Shown: positions 44,471 through 53,602 of the stretch, piece after piece
How the letters are laid out: every line of letters begins with the position of its first letter
How positions within the stretch are numbered: the stretch's first letter is position 1
Source of the DNA: Stenotrophomonas sp. WZN-1
GTDB taxonomy: Bacteria > Pseudomonadota > Gammaproteobacteria > Xanthomonadales > Xanthomonadaceae
Reading direction: 5' to 3'
Assembly: GCF_002192255.1 (NCBI RefSeq)
Contig: NZ_CP021768.1
Coordinates: forward strand, 762,001 to 826,000
Length of the DNA: 64,000 nt
The notes under the pieces: generated by a model
Seen by the model: only the letters and a program-made list of their open reading frames with translations
Database searches by the model: none
Told to the model about the DNA's origin: nothing
Translations under genes and position numbers: made by a program

Positions 44471-45274
44471 TCAGGAGGCATTGGCCAAAGCGATGAATTC
44501 GGCCACGTCCAGCTGTTCGGCGCGGGCATCGGGACGCACGCCGGCGGCGATGAACTGCTCGGCGGACACCACGTTGTTCAGGGCATTGCGCAGGGTCTTG
44601 CGGCGCTGCCCGAAGGCGGCCTTGACCACTTCGGCGAAGCGCTTGTGGTCGTCGATGTTGATCGAGGCCGGGTCACGCGGCACCAGCCGCACCACGGCCG
44701 AATCGACCTTCGGCGGCGGCCGGAACGCGCCCGGCGGCACCACGAACAGCGAGGTCACCTGGCAGTAGGCCTGCAACATCACGCTGAGGCGGCCATACAC
44801 CTTGCTGCCGGGGCCGGCCGCCATGCGGTCGACCACTTCCTTCTGCAGCATGAAGTGCATGTCGCGGATCACCGCGGCATGCTCCAGCGCATGGAACAGG
44901 ATCGGCGAGGAGATGTTGTAGGGCAGGTTGCCGACCAGGCGGATCGGCTGGCCGGCGGCCAGTTCGGTGAAGTCCACGCGCAGCACGTCGCGGTGGACGA
45001 TGGTCAGCTCGCCCAGCGGCTCGGCGGCGGCGGTCAGCGGCGCGATCAGGTCACGGTCGAACTCGATCACCGTCAGCTTCGGGTGCACGCGCAGCAGCGG
45101 CAGCGTGATCGCGCCCTGGCCGGGGCCGATCTCGACCAGACGGTCGCCGTCTTTCGGATTGACCGCCATCACGATCTTGTCGATGTAGTGGCGGTCAGCC
45201 AGGAAATGCTGGCCAAGCTGCTTCTTGGCCGGTGCGGTGAACACCGGGCCGGAGGGGGAATGCGGGGAATTCAT
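44471..45274 (-). CDS. rsmA: 16S rRNA (A1518/A1519) dimethyltransferase
   Basis: 267 aa from ATG 45274, overlapping the pdxA stop by four bases. Dimethylates two adenines near the 3' end of 16S rRNA late in 30S assembly (KsgA). Motifs [26 protein letters not shown] and the catalytic [14 protein letters not shown] are intact. Open frame extends 12 codons further up but the overlap supports this start. Confidence 0.97.
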   Translation of the reverse strand: MNSPHSPSGPVFTAPAKKQLGQHFLADRHYIDKIVMAVNPKDGDRLVEIGPGQGAITLPLLRVHPKLTVIEFDRDLIAPLTAAAEPLGELTIVHRDVLRVDFTELAAGQPIRLVGNLPYNISSPILFHALEHAAVIRDMHFMLQKEVVDRMAAGPGSKVYGRLSVMLQAYCQVTSLFVVPPGAFRPPPKVDSAVVRLVPRDPASINIDDHKRFAEVVKAAFGQRRKTLRNALNNVVSAEQFIAAGVRPDARAEQLDVAEFIALANAS

Positions 45275-46251
45275 GCGCCCAGTGTACGTTGCCGCGCAAG
45301 CTGCGCACACAGCGTCGTTGCCGCCTGCAGGCTGGAGGGATCGGCGATGCCGCGGCCAGCCAGGTCCAGCGCGGTGCCATGGTCCACCGCCACGCGCGGG
45401 TAGGGCAGGCCCAAGGTCAGGTTCACCGCCTGTTCGAAGCCGGAATACTTCAGTACCGGCAGGCCCTGGTCGTGGTACATCGCCAGCACGGTGTCGAAGC
45501 CGGCCAGCTTGGCCGGTAGGAATGCAGTGTCGGCCGGCAGCGGCCCGACCAGGTCCATGCCCTCCGCGCGCAGGCGCTGCAGCAGCGGGATGACCAGATC
45601 CAGTTCTTCGCGGCCCAGGTGGCCGTCTTCGCCGGCGTGCGGGTTCAGGCCGAGCACGGCGATGCGCGGCGCAGCCAGGCCGAACTCACGGCGCAGTGCG
45701 GCATGCACGGTGCGCAGCGTGAGCTCCAGGCCGGGTGCGGTGATCGCATCGGCCACCTCGCGCAGCGGCAGGTGGGTGGTGGCCAGGGCCACACGCACGA
45801 CGTGGTTGGCCAGCATCATCACCACCTTCACTCCGGCCTGGTCGGCAAGCAGTTCAGTGGTGCCGCTGTAGGCGATGCCGCCGTCGTTGATGACCGCCTT
45901 GTGCACCGGGCCGGTCACCACGCCGTGCAGTTCGCCGGACAGGCAGGCCTGGCCGGCACCGAGCAGGGCACCGATGACCGCGCCGGCATTGGCCGGATCG
46001 GCCTGGCCGAAGTGGCTGGGCGCAGCGTTGCGGACGGCCCGCAGGCGCAGATCGCCAGGGACGCGGGCTTCGGCGTCCTCGGGCAGCAGTTGCAGGGGCA
46101 GGTTCAGCGCGGCCGCGGCCGCGTGCAGGGTGTCCGGGTCGGCGAAGGCCAGCAGCCGGCAATCTTCACGCGGCTGCTGGACGAGGCGGACACACAGTTC
46201 CGGGCCGATCCCGGCGGGCTCGCCCGGTACCAGAGCGAGCTCGGGACGCAT
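45271..46251 (-). CDS. pdxA: 4-hydroxythreonine-4-phosphate dehydrogenase
   Basis: 326 aa. Oxidises 4-phosphohydroxythreonine in pyridoxal-phosphate synthesis. Metal and substrate residues: GEPAGIGPELC at the start, TGPVHKAVINDGGIAYSGTTELLADQ, LNPHAGEDGHLGREE and MYHDQGLPVLKYSGF. Three bases separate it from surA and it overlaps rsmA, the usual order in gamma-proteobacteria. Confidence 0.97.
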   Translation of the reverse strand: MRPELALVPGEPAGIGPELCVRLVQQPREDCRLLAFADPDTLHAAAAALNLPLQLLPEDAEARVPGDLRLRAVRNAAPSHFGQADPANAGAVIGALLGAGQACLSGELHGVVTGPVHKAVINDGGIAYSGTTELLADQAGVKVVMMLANHVVRVALATTHLPLREVADAITAPGLELTLRTVHAALRREFGLAAPRIAVLGLNPHAGEDGHLGREELDLVIPLLQRLRAEGMDLVGPLPADTAFLPAKLAGFDTVLAMYHDQGLPVLKYSGFEQAVNLTLGLPYPRVAVDHGTALDLAGRGIADPSSLQAATTLCAQLARQRTLGA

Positions 46252-46254
46252 CGG

Positions 46255-47601
46255 TCAGGACTGCGGCGGGGTGGCGGTGTTTTCCGCGCGGTCGCCACTG
46301 CGGAAGCTGACGTAGGCTTCGCCACGCAGTTCCTGCAGGAAGCGGTTGTACTCGTCTTCCAGCTTGCGGCGGCCGATGGTCTCGCGGACCTGGGCACGCT
46401 GGTTGTCGGTGGTCACGTCGGTCTGGCGGGTCGCCACGCGCTGCACGATGTGCCAACCGGCGTCGGTGCGGAACGGCTGGCTGACGCCACCGTCCTGGAG
46501 ACCTTGCACCTGCTGGCCGAAGGCCGGGCCAAACGCGTCGGCCGGGAACCAGCCCAGATCACCGCCCTGGCCCTTGCTGTTGTTGTCCTCGGAGGACTCC
46601 TTGGCAACGGTCTGGAACTCGGCACCACCGGCGATGCGGGCACGCAGGGTGTCGATCTTGGCCTTGGCGGCGGCGTCGGTCTGGTGGTCGTCCACGCGCA
46701 CCAGGATGTGGCGGCCGTGGAACTCGGTGACCGTGTGCTCGCCGGCGGCGGCGGAGCTGCTGTCACGCACTTCCACCAGCTTCAGCAGCTGGAAGCCGCT
46801 CGGGCCACGGATCGGGCCGACCACTTCGCCCGGCTTCATCTTTTCCATCAACTGGGCAAAGGCCTGCGGGATTTCATCCAGGCTGCGCCAGCCCAGGTCG
46901 CCGCCTTCCAGTGCATTCGGGCTGTCCGAATAGCGCACGGCCGCCGCGTTGAAGTCCAGCTCGCCCTTGTCCAGCAGGGCCTTCACGCCATCGGCCTTCT
47001 TCTGGCCGGTGGCGATCTGGTCGGCGTTGGCACCGTCGGGCAGGGCGATCAGGATGTGCGCCAGGTGGTACTGGTTGCCCACCGTGGCCTGCTGCTTCAG
47101 CGCGGCGTCGACTTCACCCTCGCTGACGCTGATGCGGCTCTGCGCGAAGCTCTGGCGCAGGCGCTGCACGGTGATCTCATCACGCACCGAAGCGCGGAAA
47201 TCGTTGAAGTCGATGCCGTCATGGGCCAGGCGCTGGCGCAGGGCGTCCAGGTTCGAACCATTCTGCTGGGCGATGGCGTTCATCGCCTGGTTCAGCTCCT
47301 GGTCGCTGACACGGATGCCGCTGCCCTGGGCGCGGGCGACCTGCAGCTTGACCAGCACCAGGCGTTCGAGCACCTGGCGGCTGAGCACGTCTTCCGGCGG
47401 CAGCTGGTTTTCACGGCCGGCGTACTGCGCCTTGATGTTGGCGATCGCACGCTGGAGCTCGCTCTGCAGGATCACGTCCTCATCGACGACGGCGGCGATG
47501 CGGTCAAGCGGCTGCGCCTCCTGGGCAAGCACCTGCAGGGGGGCGGACACGCTGGACACCGCCAGCAGCGAGGCGAGAAGAACGGGGAAGCGCTTGGTCA
47601 T
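46255..47601 (-). CDS. surA: Periplasmic chaperone/peptidyl-prolyl isomerase SurA
   Basis: 448 aa. Signal peptide ends VLAQ; SurA N-domain at about 25-165 (AAVVDEDVILQSELQRAI, LERLVLVKLQVARAQGSGIRVSD), two parvulin domains at about 178-280 (YHLAHILIALPDG) and 290-390 (FHGRHILVRVDDH, GGDLGWFPADAFGPAF), then the C-terminal helix. Escorts outer-membrane proteins such as LptD, whose gene is directly upstream with a four-base overlap. Confidence 0.97.
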   Translation of the reverse strand: MTKRFPVLLASLLAVSSVSAPLQVLAQEAQPLDRIAAVVDEDVILQSELQRAIANIKAQYAGRENQLPPEDVLSRQVLERLVLVKLQVARAQGSGIRVSDQELNQAMNAIAQQNGSNLDALRQRLAHDGIDFNDFRASVRDEITVQRLRQSFAQSRISVSEGEVDAALKQQATVGNQYHLAHILIALPDGANADQIATGQKKADGVKALLDKGELDFNAAAVRYSDSPNALEGGDLGWRSLDEIPQAFAQLMEKMKPGEVVGPIRGPSGFQLLKLVEVRDSSSAAAGEHTVTEFHGRHILVRVDDHQTDAAAKAKIDTLRARIAGGAEFQTVAKESSEDNNSKGQGGDLGWFPADAFGPAFGQQVQGLQDGGVSQPFRTDAGWHIVQRVATRQTDVTTDNQRAQVRETIGRRKLEDEYNRFLQELRGEAYVSFRSGDRAENTATPPQS

Positions 47602-50099
47602 GGGATCAGGTTCGGATCGTAGTCATCCCGGGTCGCCCCGGTGTTGCTCGGCGGCACGAGATAGAGGTCGTCGCGGTTGTAGCCGAGGATAGCACGGCGC
47701 AGGGTGCGGTCCGTGTCCTGCCCCAGGGAGCTCAGGCCCTTGAGCACGAACTCCAGCTGGATGGCGTTGTTCATCTCGCCTTCGCGGTTGCGGACGTAGC
47801 GGCGCCCGACCACACGCACGGCCAGGCAGCAGCTGTCCCACTGGACGCCGGCGATGATTTCCAGCGGTTCCTTGTCCTGCAGCGAGTAGTAGTAGCGGCC
47901 GACCAGGCTCCAGCGCGCATTCAGCGGGTACAGGAACGACAGGTCGGCCTGCTCCAGCAGGGTCCGGTCATGCTTGTTGGCGGTGGCCGGGGCGCCCGAG
48001 TTGATGCGGTAGCGGTAGCTGAGGTTGATCACGCCATCGTTGGGCATCAGATAACGGGCGCGGACGCTGGCCAGATCCTCGCGCTTGTACTTCGGGTCCC
48101 ACTGGTAGGTGGCGCCCAGGGTCCAGCGGTCGTTGATCATGTAGTTGCCGTCGGCGATCCAGGCCGACTTGCCCTTTTCCACCGGCGCGCCGCCCGGGGT
48201 GACGGTCACCCGCGACTCGTCGAAGTACTGGATCTGGCCGATGGAGGCCGAGAAGCGTTCCTTGCCGGTGGTCTGGTCGATGAAGCGGGTACTCAGCGCC
48301 ATGGTCAGCTGGTTGGCGTCGTTCTGGCGATCGGCGCCGGTATAGCGCGAGTCGCGGAACAGCTGGCCCCAGCTGAAGGTGAAGTCACGGGTGTCGAAGA
48401 TCGGCAGTTCATCCTGGTTGCGGTAGGGCGTGCGCAGGTAGAACAGGCGCGGCTCCAGGGTCTGCAGGAAGGACTTGCCGCCGATCCTGGTCTCGCGATC
48501 GAAGAACAGGCCGGCGTCGATGCTGCCGATCGGCAGGCTGCGGCTGGGCGAGGTGTTGCCGCGCAGCTGCTCCGGCGTCGCGGTGGTCGGGTCGATGCCC
48601 TGCGAGCGCAGGATCTGGCCGCGGATGCCGTCTACCCCATCAACCAGGCCGCGGTCCAGCTGGTAACCGGTATAGCGGTAGGCCAGCGTCGGGGTGACAT
48701 ACCAGGCCGCGCCGCTGATCGGGAACGACACATAGGGCTTCACGTCCAGGCGCGAGCCGCCGCTGACACCGATGCCGTCGGTCTGACGGCGGCCATTGCG
48801 GGTGTACTGCAGGTCGGGTCCCGCATCAGCGCCGTACTTGAAGTTGATGTCGTCGTGGGTGAAACGCACGGCTTCGGCGTAGATGCCGGTTTCCAGCCAC
48901 GGCAGGACCGGCTTGTCCCAGTTGAGGTACAGGCGTGGCTGGCGGTTGTAGGCCAGCGCACTCTCGTTGAGGGTGTAGTCGGTCAGCTGCCAGCGGTCGG
49001 CCATGATGCCGGCCGTCCAGTTCTTGCCGGTGCCGTACAGGCCGATGGTGCTCTGCAGGTTCGACGCGGTGACCCCCACCAGGCGGTTGGCGAAGTCCTC
49101 GACATAGCGCTCGTCGCTGACCCAGGCCAGGTTGGCGCGGGCCTGCCAGTGGCTGTCCACGTTGTGGTAACCACTGAACATCACCCGGCCGCGGTCACGG
49201 TCGCGCAGCTTGTCGTTGGGCATGAACGCAGTCAGCAGCTCGCCGCGGCCACCGTTGTAGAGGTAGCGGAACTCGTTGTCGAGCATCAGGCCGCGCCGGC
49301 TCATGTAGCGCGGGGTCAGCGTGTCGTCGTAGTTCGGCGCCAGGTTGAAGTAGATCGGCTGCGCGTAATCGAAACCGTTGCGGCCGGACATGCCCAGCTG
49401 CGGGAACAGCAGGCCGGTCTTGCGGCGGTCATCGATCGGGAACTTGAAGTACGGCGCCCACAGGACCGGCACCTTGCCGATGCGCAGCACGGCATTGCGG
49501 GCGGTGCCGAAGCCTTCGTCGTTGTCCACTTCGATCTGCGGCGCCGACAGCTTCCACACCGGCTGCGACGGGTCGCAGGTAGTGTAGGTGGAGCGGTGCA
49601 TCTGGCCGACCGCGCCCTGCAGGTCGACCGATTCGGCATCGCCGTTGCCGCGGCGCGACACCAGCTGGTACTGGATGTCGGTGATCTTGTGGGTGTCGCT
49701 TTCCTGGTTGCCCTCGGCACGCTTGGCGACCATGCGGATCGAGGAGTCCTGGTAGCGGACATTGCCGTCGGCGATGTAGTTGCCGCTCTCGGTATCGAAG
49801 CTGAGCTTGTCGGTGCCGACGAACTGGTCGCCGCGGCGCAGGGCCACGTTGCCTTCGTACTGCGGCACGGTGGTGGTGCCCAGCAGCTGGTCGCCTTCGA
49901 TGTCGGTCGGCTGCTGCTCGCGCGCGGCGCTGGCGGCGGCCTTGTCCTGCCCCGGGACGGGGACAGGGGCATCGGTGAACGCGGGAATCACGTCGGTCGC
50001 CGGGCACAGGCCCCAGTTGAGCGGCTTTTCATCGGCCATTGCCGGCAGGCAGATGGCGATGCTCAGAGGCAGGGGAAGCAGGCGGAGGGCTCGGCGCAC
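47598..50099 (-). CDS. lptD: LPS-assembly outer-membrane protein LptD
   Basis: 833 aa from a GTG at 50099, which gives a clean signal peptide (RALRLLPLPLSIAICLPAMA). N-terminal beta-jellyroll (OstA) at about 80-210, then a 26-strand barrel. The four Cys that form LptD disulfides are present: NWGLC, STYTTC and the CC pair in WDSCCLAVRV. Inserts lipopolysaccharide into the outer leaflet with LptE. An ATG at 50192 in the same frame overlaps the upstream stop as ATGA and would add 31 residues; the true start is open. Confidence 0.95.
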   Translation of the reverse strand: MRRALRLLPLPLSIAICLPAMADEKPLNWGLCPATDVIPAFTDAPVPVPGQDKAAASAAREQQPTDIEGDQLLGTTTVPQYEGNVALRRGDQFVGTDKLSFDTESGNYIADGNVRYQDSSIRMVAKRAEGNQESDTHKITDIQYQLVSRRGNGDAESVDLQGAVGQMHRSTYTTCDPSQPVWKLSAPQIEVDNDEGFGTARNAVLRIGKVPVLWAPYFKFPIDDRRKTGLLFPQLGMSGRNGFDYAQPIYFNLAPNYDDTLTPRYMSRRGLMLDNEFRYLYNGGRGELLTAFMPNDKLRDRDRGRVMFSGYHNVDSHWQARANLAWVSDERYVEDFANRLVGVTASNLQSTIGLYGTGKNWTAGIMADRWQLTDYTLNESALAYNRQPRLYLNWDKPVLPWLETGIYAEAVRFTHDDINFKYGADAGPDLQYTRNGRRQTDGIGVSGGSRLDVKPYVSFPISGAAWYVTPTLAYRYTGYQLDRGLVDGVDGIRGQILRSQGIDPTTATPEQLRGNTSPSRSLPIGSIDAGLFFDRETRIGGKSFLQTLEPRLFYLRTPYRNQDELPIFDTRDFTFSWGQLFRDSRYTGADRQNDANQLTMALSTRFIDQTTGKERFSASIGQIQYFDESRVTVTPGGAPVEKGKSAWIADGNYMINDRWTLGATYQWDPKYKREDLASVRARYLMPNDGVINLSYRYRINSGAPATANKHDRTLLEQADLSFLYPLNARWSLVGRYYYSLQDKEPLEIIAGVQWDSCCLAVRVVGRRYVRNREGEMNNAIQLEFVLKGLSSLGQDTDRTLRRAILGYNRDDLYLVPPSNTGATRDDYDPNLIP

Positions 50100-50188
50100 G
50101 CGGTTCGGATTCGGGCGAAAACGGACGGTAGCTTGCCCCATCCCTTGCATAGGGGCAATGAAGGGCGGCGGATCCTGCCGGTTCGGGT

Positions 50189-51127
50189 TCATCCGGAGAC
50201 GCTGCCTGGAGGGGGCGGCAGCAGGGCCCGGACATGGGCCACGCTGCACTCGGCAAGGGCCTGCAGGTCATAGCCGCCTTCCAGCATCGAGACCACCCGG
50301 CCGGCCGCATGGCGGCGCGCCAGCGCATGCAGTTCGCGGGTGATCCAGGCGAAATCGTCGGTTTCCAGCATCAGGTCGGCCTGCGGGTCGCGCAGGTGGG
50401 CATCGAAGCCGGCCGAGATCAGCAGCAGCTGCGGCCGGAAGTCGTCGATGGCCGGCAGCATCTCGTCGGCCCACACATTGCGGAAGCGGAAGCCGCCACT
50501 GCCGGGTGGCAGCAGGATGTTCATCAGGTTGCCGGCACCGCGGTCGCGGCGCAGGCCCGAGTTGGGGAACAGCCCGGCCTGGTGGGTGCTGTAGTACGAG
50601 ACCCGGGCGTCGTGCTGGAAGATGTCCTGGGTGCCGTTGCCATGGTGGACGTCGAAATCGACCACCGCGATGCGCTCCAGGCCATGACGGTCACGTGCGT
50701 GGGCGGCGGCGATGGCGATGTTGTTGAGCAGGCAGAAGCCCATCGCGGTGCTGCTGGTGGCGTGGTGGCCCGGCGGCCGCACCGCGCAGAACGCCAGCGG
50801 GTCTTCGCCCAGCATCACCGCATCTACCGCCGCCACGCCGGCGCCGGCGGCATGCACGGCGGCACTGGCCGAGCCGGGCGAGGTCCAGGTGTCCATGTCC
50901 AGCTGGCGCAGCGGCACGGTCTGCGGCTGCAGCACGAAGTCGAGCAGGGCGCTGTCGTGAACCCGGGTCAGTTCACCGAACTTGGCCGGCGGCGCCTCGC
51001 GCCAGTCCAGCTGGCCGGGAAATGCGGCGTGCAGGGCATCGAGCACATGCTGCAGGCGTTGCGGGCATTCCGGATGGCCGGGGCCGGGGTCATGCAGCAG
51101 GCAGGACGGATGGGTGAAGACCAGCAT
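50189..51127 (-). CDS. Histone-deacetylase-family (AcuC/HDAC-like) hydrolase
   Basis: 312 aa. Zinc-dependent arginase/deacetylase fold with the complete active site: FCAVRPPGHHATSSTAMGFCLLNN (paired His), AVVDFDVHHGNGTQDIF (Asp-X-His ligands) and SAGFDAHLRDP (second Asp ligand), plus LEGGYD. Bacterial members remove acyl groups from polyamines, acetyl-CoA synthetase or other small molecules; the substrate here is not known. Sits between the B12 genes and lptD. Confidence 0.9.
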   Translation of the reverse strand: MLVFTHPSCLLHDPGPGHPECPQRLQHVLDALHAAFPGQLDWREAPPAKFGELTRVHDSALLDFVLQPQTVPLRQLDMDTWTSPGSASAAVHAAGAGVAAVDAVMLGEDPLAFCAVRPPGHHATSSTAMGFCLLNNIAIAAAHARDRHGLERIAVVDFDVHHGNGTQDIFQHDARVSYYSTHQAGLFPNSGLRRDRGAGNLMNILLPPGSGGFRFRNVWADEMLPAIDDFRPQLLLISAGFDAHLRDPQADLMLETDDFAWITRELHALARRHAAGRVVSMLEGGYDLQALAECSVAHVRALLPPPPGSVSG

Positions 51128-51136
51128 CGTGCCGAC

Positions 51137-51691
51137 TCAGCGCTGGCGCTGCTGTGGCTGCCACAGCGCTTCGCCGTGGCCATCGGCACGGGCCAGCACA
51201 CGGGCCAGCACGAACAACAGGTCCGACAGCCGGTTGAGGTACTGCAGCGCCTCGCTGCGCACGGCCTCGTGGCGGGCCAGGGTGACCGTCTCGCGCTCGG
51301 CGCGGCGGACGATGGTGCGCGCCAGGTGGCAGCGTGCGGCGGCCTCGCCACCGGCCGGCAGGATGAATTCCTTCAACATCGGCAGGCTGGCGTTGTAGTG
51401 GTCCAGCTGCTGTTCCAGTGCCGAGACATCGGCGGCTTGGATCGCGGCGTGGCCGGGGATGCACAGTTCGGCGCCCAGGTCGAACATCTGGTGCTGCAGA
51501 TGCACCACCAGCGCGCGGACATCCTCGGGCAGCGCCGTGGCCAGCAGCAGGCCGAGCGCGGCATTGGCTTCGTCGACGGTGCCGTAGGACGCTACGCGGG
51601 CGTCATCCTTGGCCACGCGCTGGCCATCGCCAAGGCCGGTACTGCCGTCGTCGCCGGTGCGGGTGTAGATGCGCGAGAGGCGATGACCCAT
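51137..51691 (-). CDS. Cob(I)alamin adenosyltransferase, PduO type
   Basis: 184 aa from ATG 51691. Attaches the adenosyl group of ATP to cobalt, giving coenzyme B12. PduO motifs: IYTRTGDDGSTGLGDG at the N-terminus (ATP site), VDEANAALG, and the C-terminal ARTIVRRAERETVTL with NRLSDLLFVLAR. Eight bases behind the BtuM-like transporter gene, so uptake and activation of B12 are probably expressed together. Confidence 0.95.
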   Translation of the reverse strand: MGHRLSRIYTRTGDDGSTGLGDGQRVAKDDARVASYGTVDEANAALGLLLATALPEDVRALVVHLQHQMFDLGAELCIPGHAAIQAADVSALEQQLDHYNASLPMLKEFILPAGGEAAARCHLARTIVRRAERETVTLARHEAVRSEALQYLNRLSDLLFVLARVLARADGHGEALWQPQQRQR

Positions 51692-51699
51692 GGCGCGGC

Positions 51700-52284
51700 T
51701 CAGTGGCGGATGTCGCGGCGGGCCTGCTGGAGCTTCACTACCTGCTCCACGGCCAGCTGCAGGGCGGCGCCGAGCGCCACGTAGATCGCGGTGGTACGCA
51801 GGTACGGCCCGAACCACTGTGCGTAGTTCTGTGCCCAGCCGGCCAGCGTCGGTTCGGCCACGTTGCGGCTGGTCCAGTAGAAGCCGCCCTGCGCCAGCAG
51901 GTGGCAGACCGCCACCGAGGCCACCAGCAGCAACGCGCCCTTGGCCAGCACCGGCCAGCGTGCCCCCTGGTAGTTGCGGCCCAGCAGCATGCCGCCGGCC
52001 CACAGCGAGAAATACGCCGGCAGCAGCAGCCAGTAGCCCGGCGACACGCAGTAGTGCTGCCAGAAATCCAGGCCGCTGCTGCGGATCACGATCCAGTCCA
52101 CCAGCACTGCGAACACCATCAGCAGCGGGAACGCCCAGCGGGTCCAGCCGGCCAGATAGAAGCCACCGATGAAGAACACCGCCCAGGAAGCATCGGGGAT
52201 CGCCGCAAAGTGGTTGACCCGGGTCGCCGCCAGCAACAGCACGAGTACGGACAGGACGAAAGCACGGTTGGCGGTGGCGGACAT
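51700..52284 (-). CDS. btuM: BtuM-like vitamin B12 transporter (solitary ECF S-component)
   Basis: 194 aa, about six hydrophobic segments. Length, topology and neighbour fit BtuM, the stand-alone ECF-type cobalamin importer of Gram-negatives. In Thiobacillus BtuM a conserved Cys80 binds cobalt and drives decyanation; here Cys79 lies at the matching place (FWQHYCVSPGYW). Other conserved-looking parts are NHFAAIPDASWAVFFIGGFYL and SLWAGGMLLGRNYQG. No B12 riboswitch in the 100 bases upstream. Assignment rests on context plus the Cys and is not proven by alignment. Confidence 0.7.
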   Translation of the reverse strand: MSATANRAFVLSVLVLLLAATRVNHFAAIPDASWAVFFIGGFYLAGWTRWAFPLLMVFAVLVDWIVIRSSGLDFWQHYCVSPGYWLLLPAYFSLWAGGMLLGRNYQGARWPVLAKGALLLVASVAVCHLLAQGGFYWTSRNVAEPTLAGWAQNYAQWFGPYLRTTAIYVALGAALQLAVEQVVKLQQARRDIRH

Positions 52285-52384
52285 GGGAGCGGGCCCGGAG
52301 CGGATTCAGGTTTCATTCTAGCCCGCCGCGCCGGTTGGCGCAGGTCGGGGGGCGTTGGGTGTTCGGGTGGGGCGAGCGCGTATC

Positions 52385-53602
52385 ATGAACACCATGAGTG
52401 AACGACATGACGTGCTGATCGTCGGTGGCGGCCTGGTCGGTGCCAGCCTGGCCATTGCCCTGGACCGCCTGGGACGTGACGTGGGCCTGCTCGAGGCCAG
52501 CCCGGCCGGCGAGCTGCCGGCGGTGTTCGACCAGCGCAACCTCAGTTTCGCCGCGGCCACCGTCAACGCGCTGAGCGCGCTGGGGGTGATGCAGAAGCTG
52601 GCGATGGCGCCGGGCCCGATCCGTCGCATCCACGTCAGCCGCGCCGGCGATTTCGGCCGCGTGCAGCTGGAGGCGGCCGACTACGACCGGCCGTGGTTCG
52701 GCCAGGTGGTGGTGGCGCGTGACTTCGGCCAGGCGCTGGAAGCGCGCCTGCAGGAGCTGCCGCAGCTGCGCCGCTACCGGCCGATGCGGTTCCTCGGCCT
52801 GGGCGAGGTGGTCGATGGTTACCGCCAGGTGCGGGTGGCCGACGAGACCGGCGAACGCGTGCTGCTGGCACGTCTGGTGGTGGGGGCCGATGGCACGACC
52901 AGCGGCGTGCGTGGCGCGCTGGGCATCGAGGTCGATCGCCATGATTTCCAGCAGACCCTGTTCGTGGCCCGCGTGCGCAGCCAGCGCGCGCCGGACGGCA
53001 CGGCCTGGGAGCGCTTCACCGACACTGGTCCGACCGCCTTGCTGCCGCGCGGCGACCGCCACTTCGGTACCGTGCATGGCGTGGCGCGCGACCAGGCCGA
53101 TGCAGTGATGGCGCTGGACGACGCGGCCTGGCTGCAGCGGCTGCAGGATGCGATCGGCTGGCGTGCCGGCCGCCTGCTCGAATCCGGCCCGCGCAGCGCG
53201 TACCCGCTCATCCAGGTGCTGGCGCGCGCGCTGGCCGGTGAACGCACGGTGCTGCTCGGCAATGCCGCGCAGACCATCCATCCGTTGGGCGCACAGGGCT
53301 TCAACCTGGGCCTGCGCGATGCGCTGACCCTGGCCGAACTGCTGGAGGATGCGCATGAGGATGCCGGCGGTGATGCGCTGCTGCAGGCCTATGTCGCGCG
53401 CCGCGAGGAAGACCGCCGGCAGACGGTGGCGTTCTCCGGTGGCCTGGCACGCCTGACCAGCAATCCGGCACCGCTGATGCGGCCGTTGCGCAGCCTCGGC
53501 CTGGTGGCCGCACAACGCGCCTCGGTGCAGTCGATGCTGGTCGGGGGTGCGATGGGCTTCCGTGGCGAAGTGCCGCGGCTGTGCCGTGGAGAAGCGGCAT
53601 GA
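52385..53602 (+). CDS. ubiH: FAD-dependent ubiquinone hydroxylase, UbiH family
   Basis: 405 aa from ATG 52385 (ATG 52394 also possible). FAD domain GGGLVGASLAIALDRLG; ring-hydroxylase motif ARLVVGADGTTSGVR; second FAD motif VLLGNAAQTIHPLGAQGFNLGLRDALTLAELL. This is the UbiH/UbiF/COQ6 pattern, which hydroxylates the ubiquinone ring during synthesis. Coupled by ATGA overlap to a paralogue. Which carbon it acts on cannot be decided here. Confidence 0.9.
   Translation: MNTMSERHDVLIVGGGLVGASLAIALDRLGRDVGLLEASPAGELPAVFDQRNLSFAAATVNALSALGVMQKLAMAPGPIRRIHVSRAGDFGRVQLEAADYDRPWFGQVVVARDFGQALEARLQELPQLRRYRPMRFLGLGEVVDGYRQVRVADETGERVLLARLVVGADGTTSGVRGALGIEVDRHDFQQTLFVARVRSQRAPDGTAWERFTDTGPTALLPRGDRHFGTVHGVARDQADAVMALDDAAWLQRLQDAIGWRAGRLLESGPRSAYPLIQVLARALAGERTVLLGNAAQTIHPLGAQGFNLGLRDALTLAELLEDAHEDAGGDALLQAYVARREEDRRQTVAFSGGLARLTSNPAPLMRPLRSLGLVAAQRASVQSMLVGGAMGFRGEVPRLCRGEAA

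Noticed and set aside
52285..52384. Cobalamin riboswitch ahead of the BtuM-like gene
   Set aside because: The divergent gap is about 100 bases and has no B12-box sequence.
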